Assembly (NCBI GenBank): GCA_016710015.1
Contig: JADJLR010000001.1
Span: 806,001-870,000, forward strand
DNA length: 64,000 nt
Direction: 5' to 3'
From: Flavobacteriales bacterium
Lineage (GTDB): Bacteria > Bacteroidota > Bacteroidia > Flavobacteriales_F > PHOS-HE28
Under the pieces are notes generated by a model. It had not been told where the DNA came from. It ran no database searches and was given only the letters and a program-made list of their open reading frames with translations. This document shows positions 36,301 through 48,800 of the stretch, piece after piece; within the stretch, counting starts at the first letter, position 1; every line of letters begins with the position of its first letter. Both the position numbers and the translations under genes were made by a program.

Positions 36301-36959
36301 GAGCGAGTTGGTCGACCAGCAGCCAGCGAGTTGACGTATGCGAAGGGTTCCATGCCATTCGCATCAAGGATGCCATTGGCTGCTTCGGTAGCGGAAACAT
36401 CGTTGTGAGCGGTCCACCACCTGTGATCGCGAACTTCGGATGGGGCCCGAATCCGGCGAACGTGAATGCACCGACGATCACCTTCGGCAATTTGTCTGCC
36501 AACGCGGAGCGCTATTTCTGGAACATCGATGAGCAGTTCTCCAGCACCGAAGCCAACACTGCGTTCACCTTCAGCAACAAAGAACCGGGCATGTACGAAG
36601 CCTGCTTGATCGCGTACAATTTCAACGATTGCCCGGACACAGCCTGCCAAATGGTGGTCATTGATGACGTGCTCTTCACCTACGTCCCCAATAGCTTCAC
36701 ACCGGACGGTGATGCGGTGAATGACACATGGGGCATGAGCATGAACATTCCGGTGATCACGGATTTCGAATTGATGGTCTTCGACCGATGGGGCCAACTG
36801 GTGTACAATACCTTGGATCCGTACAAGCCGTGGTTGGGCAGCTATCAGAACGGCGGCGAGATCCTGAAGAGTGATGTATACGCTTATCGCATCCTTTACG
36901 GGGTCCGGAATACGGAAGCACGCAAAGAGATCGTCGGGCACGTGACCTTGATCAAGTGA
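33303..36959 (+). CDS. large secreted T9SS type B protein (CUB-like, PKD, P-domain, SprB repeat)
   Basis: A 1,218-residue cell-surface protein. From the ATG at 33303: signal peptide (SVGLVLLLLFALPAVGQQ), CUB-like domain (~20-145, NTCSGILEDTGGPSGQYSNNE), PKD domain (YTWDFDDGETFNGPVTSHSF), a proprotein-convertase P-domain-like region (SICVSLEHSFMGDLVLSVTCP ... LWGADNGFLCSWSLNLNP), further Ig-like modules, an SprB-type repeat (DALCFGYCDGIAEVDVVGGN), another PKD-like segment and the type B C-terminal domain (VPNSFTPDGDAVNDTWGM ... VGHVTLIK). The start was set at the signal peptide, not at the open frame beginning 33159, which overlaps the terminator. Its first ~450 residues are paralogous to the giant protein at 39855. 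Confidence 0.88.
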   Translation: MINKTIKSLSVGLVLLLLFALPAVGQQFSISAGSVNTCSGILEDTGGPSGQYSNNENFTVVICADNPGDAISLTWVVFTLSPTGPNPPDRIQIWDGNSTAATFLGEYSGTSLQGLITSATSFNTTGCLTVRFISNGNGTGNFAASITCYTPCERPTAVGTMSEGSPARICVGEVLDFDGNGSYAAQNFYVASYTWDFDDGETFNGPVTSHSFAEPGEYVVQLFLLDDNDCASANLVDLQVLVSTTPSFAGTVESIQTCIGATVDLNAVVTPVTWTGIPEANFGDGVYLPDDLGLPFTSELNFTQFEPGQMLTNVADVLSICVSLEHSFMGDLVLSVTCPGGQTIILHQQGGGGTYFGDANDGDSNADPVAGECWDYCWSPTATLGIMEDCAQFGPTPNTMPSSQGTALSPGTYSSVQPFTNLLGCPLNGTWTFTSTDLWGADNGFLCSWSLNLNPAIIPDVTQFTPDPGTSTLDSASWTGDFLVSDPTNPLSAQATPNVPGDFDYTFMVTDDFGCSYDTTITITVPPLIELDAGPELALCSDPVPMAGMITANGPPSNCDWTLTLYEAFGDSWNGGASLAVTIDGVTTNYTVPSGPEELSFTLNVSTGSTIQLTFTAGTTWNNENSFTLFNELGGTVYASPDGPPTGVAYNDVIVCGGGTTPVTFEWSPTDGLTDPSDPTTDVYVTEPTWFYLTVYPAGNPECAVMDSVLVVPDPSIDAGLANAITLCASDPIIQLTDSLGGTPDAGGVWTSGIGTVVPNTFDPATGLTDVYLYTVTSIAGCVATSTLDITVIPSDDPTCCGVVDAGEPAFSCDLTIALSATPGNTGVGNWVGPTGAVFGNATDPITTVTMPVGNGGTHRFYWEENDGAFCNLKDSVDMTFTDAYVFTPTLTDALCFGYCDGIAEVDVVGGNSVGGLNFAWSNGQQGIDLNTIEDLCMGDYTLTVADDNGCEGSVTVNIAEPILLEIDSLAHQPVTCSGDCDGVLEVYDPEAVEYSFDDGASWSTSSQRVDVCEGFHAIRIKDAIGCFGSGNIVVSGPPPVIANFGWGPNPANVNAPTITFGNLSANAERYFWNIDEQFSSTEANTAFTFSNKEPGMYEACLIAYNFNDCPDTACQMVVIDDVLFTYVPNSFTPDGDAVNDTWGMSMNIPVITDFELMVFDRWGQLVYNTLDPYKPWLGSYQNGGEILKSDVYAYRILYGVRNTEARKEIVGHVTLIK

Positions 36960-37084
36960 ACGGGATCGATACAGGACGGACGGTCGGATCGGTGGATCGC
37001 GAGGCTCGGTCTTGCAGCCCTGAAGGACGATCTGCCAACCTGCAGAAAGGCGATCCGCGTGATGCTCATTCCTGGATCCATCTT

Positions 37085-39709
37085 ATGGAATGCAACGTGC
37101 GCCGATCCGTAGCGATGCTCATCGGTCTTCTATTCGGCCTCATCGTCCTTGGCCAGAACACTGGAGATTGCTTCAATGCCATTGCGGTATGCCAAGGGGT
37201 CTATACCGAAGAGAACAGCCCTCCTGGCGAAGGGGACCTCCCGGATGAGATCAGTGCAACCTTATCGTGTTTGGGTGGTGGCGAGGTGGATGGTCAGTGG
37301 TACACGTTCACTGTTGCGAATAGCGGTCAATTCTGTTTCTCCATCCTACCGAACAACCTCGCCAACGATTATGACTGGGCTGTTTTCAACTTGACCAATG
37401 CGAGTTGTTCGGATATCGCGACCAACGCTTCGTTGGAGGTGAGTTGCAATTTCTCTGGAACACCGGGGGTGACCGGAGCGAACGCCCAAGGCGGTGCACA
37501 GAACAATCCGTGCATACCGGTACAGACCGGACAGACGTATGTACTCTATGTGAGCAACTGGTCGCAATCCACCTTCGGCTATACCTTGAACACGCAGATC
37601 CCGGGAAGTACGGCAAGCATCTTCGACAATGCGCCACCCACGCTTACCACGACCATCAACGTGGAATGCCCACGGACCGAGGTGGAATTCGCGTTCAGTG
37701 AGCAGGTCTTGTGCGCCAGTGTTCAATCCACGGACATTTCGATCACCGGACCGGGCGCGACCTATACCATCACTGCGGTCACCAGTGCAACGTGTGCGGC
37801 CGGAGGTGATCAATCCAACGACTTCGTAGCTGTGGTCTCACCATCCCTCTCAGGAACGGGCCCCTTTACCATGACCATTGCCGGAGAAGTCTTGGACCTG
37901 TGCGGGAACGTGAGTCCCATCGGGGCTTCGATCACCTTCATGTTGGACGAGGAAATGACCTTGGAACTGACTGCAGAGCCGACCAACTGTGGCGGGCCAG
38001 GAACAGGTGTACTCACTGCTGTTCCCGTGAATGGCCAAGGCCCCTTCGTGTACCGATTGAACGGCGGATCGCCGCAGGTGAACAACGGTGTTTACGATGA
38101 CTTGGCCGCAGGCATCTACACGATCTCGGTGCTCGATGCGTTGGGATGTACAGCTTCCACCGAAGGCGAGGTGGTAGTTGCATCGGATCTGAACAACACC
38201 ATCACCGCAACGAATGTGATATGCTTCGGACAAGCAAATGGAACAGCGATCGTGCAGACCACGGGTGCGAATGGTTCTTGGAACTATACGTGGTACGATA
38301 CGAACCAAGCCATCGTGCGCACCACGTTGAACAGCGCGGGAGACATGTTGACGGCCGGGCCGGGCATCTATACGGTGGTGGTGCAGGAGATCCTCCCTGG
38401 TGTAAACTGTGCGGATACCTTGACCGCCGAGATCACCGAGCCAACGGAATTGATCTGGATCACAGTGCCTGCGGATACCACCATTTGCCGAACGGGCGTT
38501 GCTGTGTTGAATGCGGAAACCACCGGCTGAACAGATCCGGTACAACTGGCCTGGACCCCTGCCCTGAGTGGACCCGGCCCACACCTGGTCAGTCCAACAA
38601 CGAACGCGGTCTATTCGGTGCAAGCGACCGATGCGCATGGATGTACCCTACCCGCGATGCAAGCAACGGTGAATGTGCGTGCCCCACTTTCGAGTCCACC
38701 ACTTGAAGCATTCACCATTTGCAATGGCGTGCCTTTCACCATTGATGTAAGTTCCACGACAGGTGGCGACGGTGACCTGGTGTACCAATGGAACAATGGT
38801 GCGCCGGAAGCGCCGATCATGACGGATACGCTCTACATGAGTACCAACCTGTGCTTGACGATCCACGATGGTTGCGAAACACCACCGCTATCTTCTTGCG
38901 CGACCATCACCGTATTGCAAGCCCCACCCTTGCAGGTCATTGCGGATTCAGTACTTGGTTGTCCACCGTTCCAATTACGCTTTGCGCTGGAGGACACCTC
39001 GGGCATGGCCTCCGTTCTTTGGAATTTCGGCAATGGCGTATCGGTCACTGGTGCGGACAGTATCGACTACATCTACCCCACCGCTGGCACCTTCGATGTC
39101 ACAACAACGGTGACCTGGCCCAACGGTTGCGTAACGGACACCACCATCATCGATATGATCCGTGTGATGCCGATACCCACGGCGGATTTCACATGGGCAC
39201 CCAACCCACTTACGGTGTTGGAGCCAGTGGCGCGATTCATTGAATTGGCAGCACCGAACGAGGAGGACTACGCTTGGGACTTCTTTCAGTTCGGTACGTC
39301 GAATGAAGCCGATCCTGAAGTGATCTTCCCGAATGACGTAGGACGGTACTATCCGGTACAATTGCGTGTGGCGAATGCACTGGGGTGCATGGATTCCGTG
39401 ATCCATCAAGTCCATGTGGAAGATGAATTCCTTGTGTACGTTCCCAATGCATTCAGTCCGAATGGCGATGGGATCAACGAACTCTTCGGTGTTTCGGGCA
39501 ATGATCTTTCATTGGACGAATTCGAACTCCGGATCTTCGACCGTTGGGGCCATGAGGTATTCGCCGCCACCGATCGTCTTCGATATTGGGATGGCACGCT
39601 CAACGGTAACGCACTGCCGAACGGCGTTTACAATTGGCGCTTGAACATCCGATCGAAGCAAACGCTTCAGAAGCGGATCATGTTCGGACATGTGACCTTG
39701 CTGAGGTAG
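37085..39709 (+). CDS. secreted T9SS type B protein interrupted by an in-frame TGA
   Basis: Reads as one 874-codon gene in a single frame broken only by TGA at 38528-38530. The first part (481 residues) has a signal peptide (MLIGLLFGLIVLGQ), an N-terminal domain common in gliding-motility-type proteins (GEVDGQWYTFTVANSGQFCF), an Ig-like region and SprB-like modules. After the stop the same frame continues without gap (TDPVQLAWTPALSGPGPHLV) through a PKD domain (VLWNFGNGVSVTGADSIDY) to a type B sorting domain (VPNAFSPNGDGINELFG ... FGHVTLLR). Without read-through the first part would lack a sorting signal and stay in the periplasm. A point mutation or base-call error is likely. Confidence 0.82.
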
Positions 39710-39854
39710 TCGATCTCTGCTCAACTGACCGGTCGATCTCAGGCATTGGTCATGTGGATGAACCTGTTCATCCAATTTCCTAATTTCCAGTGCTATGGGT
39801 ACCAAGTAGCACCTATTTTACGGTCGCATTAGGAGTGGACCCAATAACGGTGAT

Positions 39855-42800
39855 ATGAGGCTACCCTACCATTCGTCATTCGGTGCGATCAGTGATCAGG
39901 ATCCTTTACACCTGCTACTGCGCCTATTCGTTCGATCACTTTGGGTGATCCTTCCCATTTGCTTTCTGGTTCCAAACGCTGCGCAGGGCCAAGCATTCCC
40001 CATTTTCAATGGCACGGTGAATACGTGCGTGGGAGCGTTCTTGGATAGCGGCGGCGAGGGTGCGGTAGGCTATGGGAACAACGAGAACTATACCTACACC
40101 ATTTGTCCGGACAACCCGACCGATGCGATCTCGCTTCAGTTCCTGACCTTCAATCTGAGTGCTGCAGGGGCTGCACCAGGAGATCGCATGTTCATATACG
40201 ACGGGAACAGCACTGCGGCACCTACCCTGGGGAACTATGCCGGAACCGCGTTGCAAGGCGTAACCGTAAGCGCTTCGCCGCTGAACAGCAGTGGATGCCT
40301 CACCATTGTATTCGAATCGAACAATACCGGTACTGGTGTTTTCGCTGCGAGCATTTCGTGCTACACCCCTTGTGCACGACCAACGGCGATCGCATCGATG
40401 AGCGAAGCAGCACCCGCCATGGTCTGTATCGGCGAGGCCGTGACCTTCAATAGCACGGGATCAATCGCTGCACCGGGATTCGCGATCGCGTCCAGACAAT
40501 GGGAATGGGGAGACGGCACCTTCCAGAACGGCGCACCTGCTGTGGCATCGCATGCCTATTCCGCCCCGGGAGCGTACACCGCACAATTGTACTTGGTGGA
40601 CAACAATGGATGTGCAAGCACCAATCGTGTGGACCTTGAGGTACTGGTCGGCACGGAACCGGACTTCATCGGGACCGGAGGCGATGTACTCGGCTGTGTT
40701 GGTGAAACGCTGTGCTTGGACGCGGTAGTGAATGCCACCACATTCAATGAGCTACCTACCGGAGATCTGGGCAATGGGGTCTTCTTGCCGGACGATGTTG
40801 GATCCTGCTTCAATGCAGAACTCACCTTCACCCAATTCGCGGCAGGGCAAACATTGAACTCGATAAATGACCTACTTTCCATCTGTGTGAACATCGAGCA
40901 CTCGTTCATCGGGGATCTGGTGGTGAATATCATCAGTCCCACAGGGCAGACCGTTACGATGCACCAACAGGGTGGCGGTGCAACCTTCCTCGGTGTTCCG
41001 GTGGACAATGATCTACAGCCGAATGCGCAAGGCACCTGTTGGCAGTATTGTTTCAGTCCAAGTGCGACCAACGGAACGTGGGTGGACAACGCTGGGGGCA
41101 CGTTGCCGGCGGGGACCTACGAAAGTCTGAACAACTTGAATGGCTTGATCGGTTCACAGTTGAATGGGATCTGGCAGTTGCAGATCTGCGATCTCTGGGC
41201 TTCGGACAACGGGTTTGTTTGCGATTGGAACATTGATTTCGATCCGGCGCTTTTCCCCGATCTCTTGGAATTCACACCCGTGTATGGCACCGATTGTGAC
41301 AGCAGCAGTTGGAGCGGGCCGAACATCGGTTCTGCCACAGCGAATTGCCAAGGCATCTGCACCACACCACCCGGCCCAGGCAACTATCCGTATGTGTATA
41401 CGGTAACGGACAATTTCGGCTGTACCTACGATACCACCGTGGTCATCAGCGTGATCCCACCACCGGTCGTGAGTGCCGGACCGGATGCCTCAACATGCGC
41501 GGCACCTGTGCAATTGGGAGCTTCAATAACCAGCGGCGGTTTCCCCACGAATTGCACTTACGAATTATGGCTTCGCGATTCTTACGGAGATGGATGGACC
41601 TTCGGTTCGAGCATCACGATCATCGTGGACGGGGTGTCCTCCACTTGGACACTGGGCGATGGGGATCTCGGTTTCGTAACCATTGCAGTGAACAATGGAT
41701 CATCCATCGTACTGGACTACGATGCTGCATTCCTATTCAACGGAGAGCAAGGCTTCACTTTGTTCGATAGCAACACCGCTCAGGTCTACAACTCTCCGAA
41801 CGGGCCACCCAGCGGCATTGCTTGGTCAGGAAGCGCATATTGCCCAGGTGGTGGATTCACCTACAGTTGGTCCCCGACCGCAGGGCTATCGAACCCCAAC
41901 ATCGCGAACCCCATCGCTACGGTGGCCGGTACCACGGTCTATTGCGTAACGGCATACCAAGATGGGCATCCGGGATGCCCGGCAACGGATTGCATGACGA
42001 TCACGGTGGACAATACCGTCGATGCCGGAGGCAATGGAACCATTACGGTGTGCAGCAGTTCCCCTTCCTTCGGATTGTTCCCACTGATCTCCGGAACACC
42101 GTTGTCCGGTGGCACCTGGACAGCACCGGATGGCAGCCCGCACAGTGCAACTTTCCAACCGGGAACGGATGTTCCTGGGATCTACACATACACGGTGGTC
42201 GGTTCCGGAGCCTGCGGAAGTGCATCAGCCAGTTCCACCGTTACGGTGTCTGTGAACCCGCTACCGAACGCCGGTGCGAATGCCAACATCGTGGTGTGTA
42301 GCACCGATGCTTCCGTGAACTTGTTCACGCAGTTGGGAGGCACACCTGAAGTGGGAGGAAGTTGGAGTGGTCCAAGTGGATCCGCATTCACCAACCCGTT
42401 CAACCCAGCTACTGGAAGCGCTGGCACTTACACCTATACCATTGCCGGTGTTGCGCCTTGTCCAAGTTCGACAGCGACCGTAACAGTCACTATCCACGCT
42501 CCGCCGAACGCAGGTAACGATGGACCATTGACGCTGTGCAGCACTGGTGCTCCTGTGTCCCTTTTGAATGTGATCGGCGCTGCACCTGGTGGGTCCTGGT
42601 CAGGTCCAAGTGGTTTGGCTGGGGATGTATTCGACCCGGCAACGAATGCGGTTGGGACCTACACCTACACCATCCTTGGTACAGCACCCTGTCCTAGTGC
42701 AACTGCGGATGCGACGGTTACCGTTCACACACCACCGGACCCCGGAACGGATAGCGCGATCACGCTTTGTTCCACAGATGCAGCGGCTTCACTCTTCGCA

Positions 42801-45800
42801 CAACTTGGTGGAACGCCTGATGCGGGCGGCACATGGAGTGGACCGAGCGCTGTGGTCGGTGGCATGATCGACCCGGCCACGATGAGTGCTGGTGCGTATG
42901 TCTACACCGTCGCAGGCACTGCGCCGTGTCCGGATGAAACCGCTACCGTTACCGTAACGATCAATACACCGCCAGATGCAGGTAGTGATGGAAGCATTAC
43001 GCTTTGTTCCACGGATGCGGCGGCTTCACTCTTCGCACAACTCGGTGGAACTCCCGATGCTGGTGGCACATGGAGTGGACCGAGCGCTGTGGTCGGTGGC
43101 ATGATCGACCCGGCCACGATGAGTGCTGGTGCGTATGTCTACACCGTCGCAGGCACTGCGCCGTGTCCGGATGAAACCGCTACCGTTACCGTAACGATCA
43201 ATACACCGCCAGATGCAGGTAGTGATGGAAGCATTACGCTTTGTTCCACGGATGCGGCGGCTTCACTATTCGCACAACTCGGTGGAACTCCCGATGCTGG
43301 TGGCACATGGAGTGGACCGAGCGCTGTGGTCGGTGGCACGATCGACCCGGCCACGATGAGTGCTGGTGCGTATGTCTACACCGTCGCAGGCACTGCGCCG
43401 TGTCCGGATGAAACCGCTACCGTTACCGTAACGATCAATACACCGCCAGATGCAGGTAGTGATGGAAGCATTACGCTTTGTTCCACGGATGCGGCGGCTT
43501 CACTCTTCGCACAACTTGGTGGAACGCCTGATGCGGGCGGCACATGGAGTGGACCGAGCGCTGTGGTCGGTGGCATGATCGACCCGGCCACGATGAGTGC
43601 TGGTGCGTATGTCTACACCGTCGCAGGCACTGCGCCGTGTCCGGATGAAACTGCTACCGTTACCGTAACGATCAATACACCGCCAGATGCAGGTAGTGAT
43701 GGAAACATTACGCTTTGTTCCACGGATGCGGCGGCTTCACTCTTCGCACAACTCGGTGGAACTCCCGATGCTGGTGGCACTTGGAGCGGACCGAGTGCTG
43801 TAATTGGTGGCATGATCGATCCGGCCACGATGAGTGCTGGTGCGTATGTCTACACCGTCGCAGGCACTGCGCCGTGTCCGGATGAAACCGCTACCGTTAC
43901 CGTAACGATCAATACACCGCCAGATGCAGGTAGTGATGGAAGCGATCACGCTTTGTTCCACGGATGCGGCGGCTTCACTCTTCGCACAACTCGGTGGAGC
44001 TCCCGATGCTGGTGGCACTTGGAGCGGACCGAGTGCTGTAATTGGTGGCATGATCGACCCGGCGACCATGAGCGCTGGGGCTTATGTGTACACCGTTGCA
44101 GGCACTGCGCCGTGTCCGGATGAAACCGCTACGGTCACTGTAACGATCAACACACCACCGGACCCCGGAACGGATAGCGCGATCACGCTTTGTTCCACAG
44201 ATGCAGCGGCTTCACTCTTCGCACAACTTGGTGGAACGCCTGATGCGGGCGGCACATGGAGTGGACCGAGCGCTGTGGTCGGTGGCATGATCGACCCGGC
44301 CACGATGAGTGCTGGTGCGTATGTCCACACCGTCGCAGGCACTGCGCCGTGTCCGGATGAAACTGCTACCGTTACCGTAACGATCAACACACCGCCAGAT
44401 GCAGGTAGTGATGGAAGCATTACGCTTTGTTCCACGGATGCGGCGGCTTCACTCTTCGCACAACTTGGTGGAACGCCTGATGCGGGCGGCACATGGAGTG
44501 GACCGAGCGCTGTGGTCGGTGGCATGATCGACCCGGCCACGATGAGTGCTGGTGCGTATGTCTACACCGTCGCAGGCACTGCGCCGTGTCCGGATGAAAC
44601 CGCTACGGTCACTGTAACGATCAACATACCACCGGATCCTGGAAGTGATGGCGCGATCACGCTTTGTTCCACAGATGCAGCGGCTTCACTCTTCGCACTA
44701 CTCGGTGGAACGCCCGATGCCGGTGGAACTTGGAGTGGACCGAGCGCTGTGGTCGGCGGCATGATCGACCCGGCGACCATGAGCGCAGGGGTGTACACCT
44801 ACACTGCTGCTGGTACGGCTCCATGCCCGGATGAGACCGCTACGGTCACCGTAACGATCAACATACCACCGGACCCCGGAACGGATAGCGCGATCACGCT
44901 TTGTTCCACAGATGCAGCGGCTTCACTCTTCGCACAACTTGGTGGAACGCCTGATGCGGGCGGCACATGGAGTGGACCGAGCGCTGTGGTCGGTGGCATG
45001 ATCGACCCGGCCACCATGAGCGCTGGTGCGTATGTCTACACCGTCGCAGGCACTGCGCCGTGTCCGGATGAAACTGCTACCGTTACCGTAACGATCAATA
45101 CACCGCCAGATGCAGGTAGTGATGGAAACATTACGCTTTGTTCCACGGATGCGGCGGCTTCACTCTTCGCACAACTCGGTGGAACTCCCGATGCTGGTGG
45201 CACTTGGAGCGGACCGAGTGCTGTAATTGGTGGCATGATCGACCCGGCGACCATGAGCGCAGGGGTGTACACCTACACTGCTGCTGGTACGGCTCCATGC
45301 CCGGATGAGACCGCTACGGTCACCGTAACGATCAACATACCACCGGATCCTGGAAGTGATGGCGCGATCACGCTTTGTTCCACAGATGCAGCGGCTTCAC
45401 TCTTCGCACTACTCGGTGGAACTCCTGATGCGGGCGGCACTTGGAGTGGACCGAGCGCTGTAGTCAGTGGCATGATCGATCCGGCGACCATGAGCGCTGG
45501 GGCTTATGTGTACACCGTTGCGGGCACTGCGCCGTGTCCCAATGAAACCGCTACGGTGAACGTCACGATCAACCCTGCCCCGGACGCAGGCGTGGACGGA
45601 TCCATCGCGCTTTGCATCACCAGTCCTGCGGTGTCACTTTTCGCTCAACTCGGCGGTACCCCGGATGCCGGAGGAACTTGGAATGGACCAAGCCCTGTGA
45701 TCGGCGGACAGTTCGATCCGACCACGATGACCGCAGGGGCGTACATCTACTCCGTGAGTGGCATCGCCCCATGCCCTTCGGATCAATCTACGGTCACGGT

Positions 45801-48800
45801 GAACGTGGTCACCAATCCGGATCCCGGAACTCCCGGTGCAGCCACACTTTGTTCTACGGATGCAAGCATCGATCTCTTTGCAACGTTGAACGGCACACCG
45901 GATGCTGGAGGAATATGGACTGGACCAAGTACAGTAGTTGCAGGACAGTTCGACCCAGCGACCAATGCCGCTGGTGTATACACCTACACGATCGCAGTTC
46001 CACCGCCATGTGTCAGCGTTTCTTCCACCGTGACCATCACACTCGTTCAACCACCGAATGCCGGTACCGATGGATCCCTTACGCTCTGCATCAGCAGCCC
46101 AGCAACATCGTTGTTCACTTCGTTGAATGGCAGTCCGAATGCAGGTGGAACGTGGTCAGGTCCGTCGCCGGTCGTTGGCGGACAGTTCGATCCAGCGACG
46201 ATGACCGCAGGCGACTATTTGTACACCGTGAACGGTACTGCACCCTGCCCTTCTGCTAGCGCAACAGTAAGTGTTAGTGTGGCAACCAATCCGGATCCCG
46301 GAACTCCCGGTGCAGCCACACTTTGTTCTACGGATGCAAGCATCGATCTCTTTGCAACGTTGAACGGCACACCGGATGCCGGTGGAACATGGACTGGACC
46401 AAGTACAGTAGTTGCAGGACAGTTCGACCCAGCGACCAATACCGCTGGTGTATACACCTACACGATCGCAGTTCCGCCGCCATGTGTCAGCGTTTCTTCC
46501 ACGGTGACCATCACACTCGTTCAACCACCGAATGCCGGTACCGATGGATCCCTTACGCTCTGCATCAGCAGCCCAGCAACTTCGTTGTTCACTTCGTTGA
46601 ATGGCAGTCCGAATGCAGGTGGAACGTGGTCAGGTCCGTCGCCGGTCGTTGGCGGACAGTTCGATCCAGCGACGATGACCGCAGGCGACTATTTGTACAC
46701 CGTGAACGGTACTGCACCCTGCCCTTCTGCTAGCGCAACAGTAAGTGTTAGTGTGGCAACCAATCCGGATCCCGGAACTCCCGGTGCAGCCACACTTTGT
46801 TCTACGGATGCAAGCATCGATCTCTTTGCAACGTTGAACGGCACACCGGATGCCGGTGGAACATGGACTGGACCAAGTACAGTAGTTGCAGGACAGTTCG
46901 ACCCAGCGACCAATACCGCTGGTGTATACACCTACACGATCGCAGTTCCGCCGCCATGTGTCAGCGTTTCTTCCACGGTGACCATCACACTCGTTCAACC
47001 ACCGAATGCCGGTACCGATGGATCCCTTACGCTCTGCATCAGCAGCCCAGCAACATCGTTGTTCACTTCGTTGAATGGCAGTCCGAATGCAGGTGGAACG
47101 TGGTCAGGTCCTTCGCCGGTCGTTGGCGGACAGTTCGATCCAGCGACGATGACCGCAGGCGACTATTTGTACACCGTGAACGGTACTGCACCCTGCCCTT
47201 CTGCTAGCGCAACAGTAAGTGTTAGTGTGGCGACCAATCCCGATCCCGGAACACCCGGAGCGGCCACACTTTGTTCTACGGATGCAAGCATCGATCTCTT
47301 TGCAACGTTGAACGGCACACCGGATGCTGGAGGAACATGGACTGGACCAAGTACAGTAGTTGCAGGACAGTTCGACCCAGCGACCAATACCGCTGGTGTA
47401 TACACCTACACGATCGCAGTTCCGCCGCCATGTGTCAGCGTTTCTTCCACGGTGACCATCACACTCGTTCAACCACCGAATGCCGGTACCGATGGATCCC
47501 TTACGCTCTGCATCAGCAGCCCAAGTGAGTCGATGGTGGTCGCCCTGAACGGTGCGCCAGATGCAGGTGGAACATGGAGCGGACCCAGCGCTGTGGTCGG
47601 TGGCCAATTCGATCCGTCGACGATGAACAGCGGTTTGTACACGTACACCGTTGCAGGCACAACACCATGTCCTGCTGCATCCTCAGACCTTGCTGTGGTA
47701 GTGGTTGCCGCTCCTGATGCCGGCCTTCCGGGTAACGCGATCCTATGCGCGATCGATGCAGAGATCGATCTCTTCGCCGAGTTGGGCGGTACGCCGGATG
47801 CCGGTGGTGCATGGACCGGACCGAGTGCAGTGGTCGGTGGGTCCTTCGATCCAGCGACGATGGCAGCGGGCATCTATACCTACACGATCAGTGTTCCTCC
47901 TCCGTGCGTCAATGCGAGCAGCACGGTCACCATTGATGTGATCCAACCACCGGACGCTGGAACGGATGGCAGCTTGGTGTTGTGCATCAGCAGCCCGGCC
48001 GGATCGTTGTTCACTTCGTTGGGTGGCTCGCCTCAAGTGAGCGGTACTTGGAGTGGCCCTAGTGTTTTGAATGCTGGTTCATTCGACCCGGCCACCATGA
48101 TACCGGGCATTTACACGTACACCGTTAGCGGAACCAGCCCCTGCCCTGCCGATGCCGCCACGGTTGAAGTGACCGTAGTTTCCACACCCGACCCCGGTGG
48201 TCCTGGCTTCCTAACAGCCTGTGCTTCGGATGCGCCTTCGGATCTCTTCACCCGTTTGGAAGGAGCGCCGGACAGCGGTGGCACATGGAGCGGACCTGGA
48301 GGTGTAATGAACGGCACCTTCGATCCAGCGACCGATGCACCTGGTGTGTACACATACACGATCAGTGTACCACCTCCGTGCAGCAGTGTCAGTTCAACGG
48401 TCACTGTTGATGTGATCCAACCACCGAATGCTGGACTCGATGGTAGTATCACGGTGTGCGCAACCGGTGAAGCCGTAGATCTCTTCGGCATACTGAATGG
48501 AAGTCCTGAGATGGGCGGAACATGGACAGGGTCTGGCGGAAGTGCATTCGACGGAAGCTTTGATCCAGTGATCGATCCGGCCGGTATCTACACGTACCAA
48601 GTTGCGGGTACATCACCTTGCCCCGCAGATATCGCCTACGTTACCGTTGCGATCACAAATGAGCCCTTTGCAGGAAACAACGCGATCTTGAATCTCTGCA
48701 CCGCAGGATCGGCCATCGACATCTTCCCCAGCCTCGGCGGCGCGGATATCGGTGGAACATGGTCCGCACCCGGCGGTATCTCTTTCGACGGAACCTTTAC

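Noticed and set aside
42902..45491. Series of 71-78-codon minus-strand open frames repeating every 237 bp
   Set aside because: They are antisense shadows of the coding repeats, preserved only because the sense repeats are nearly identical.
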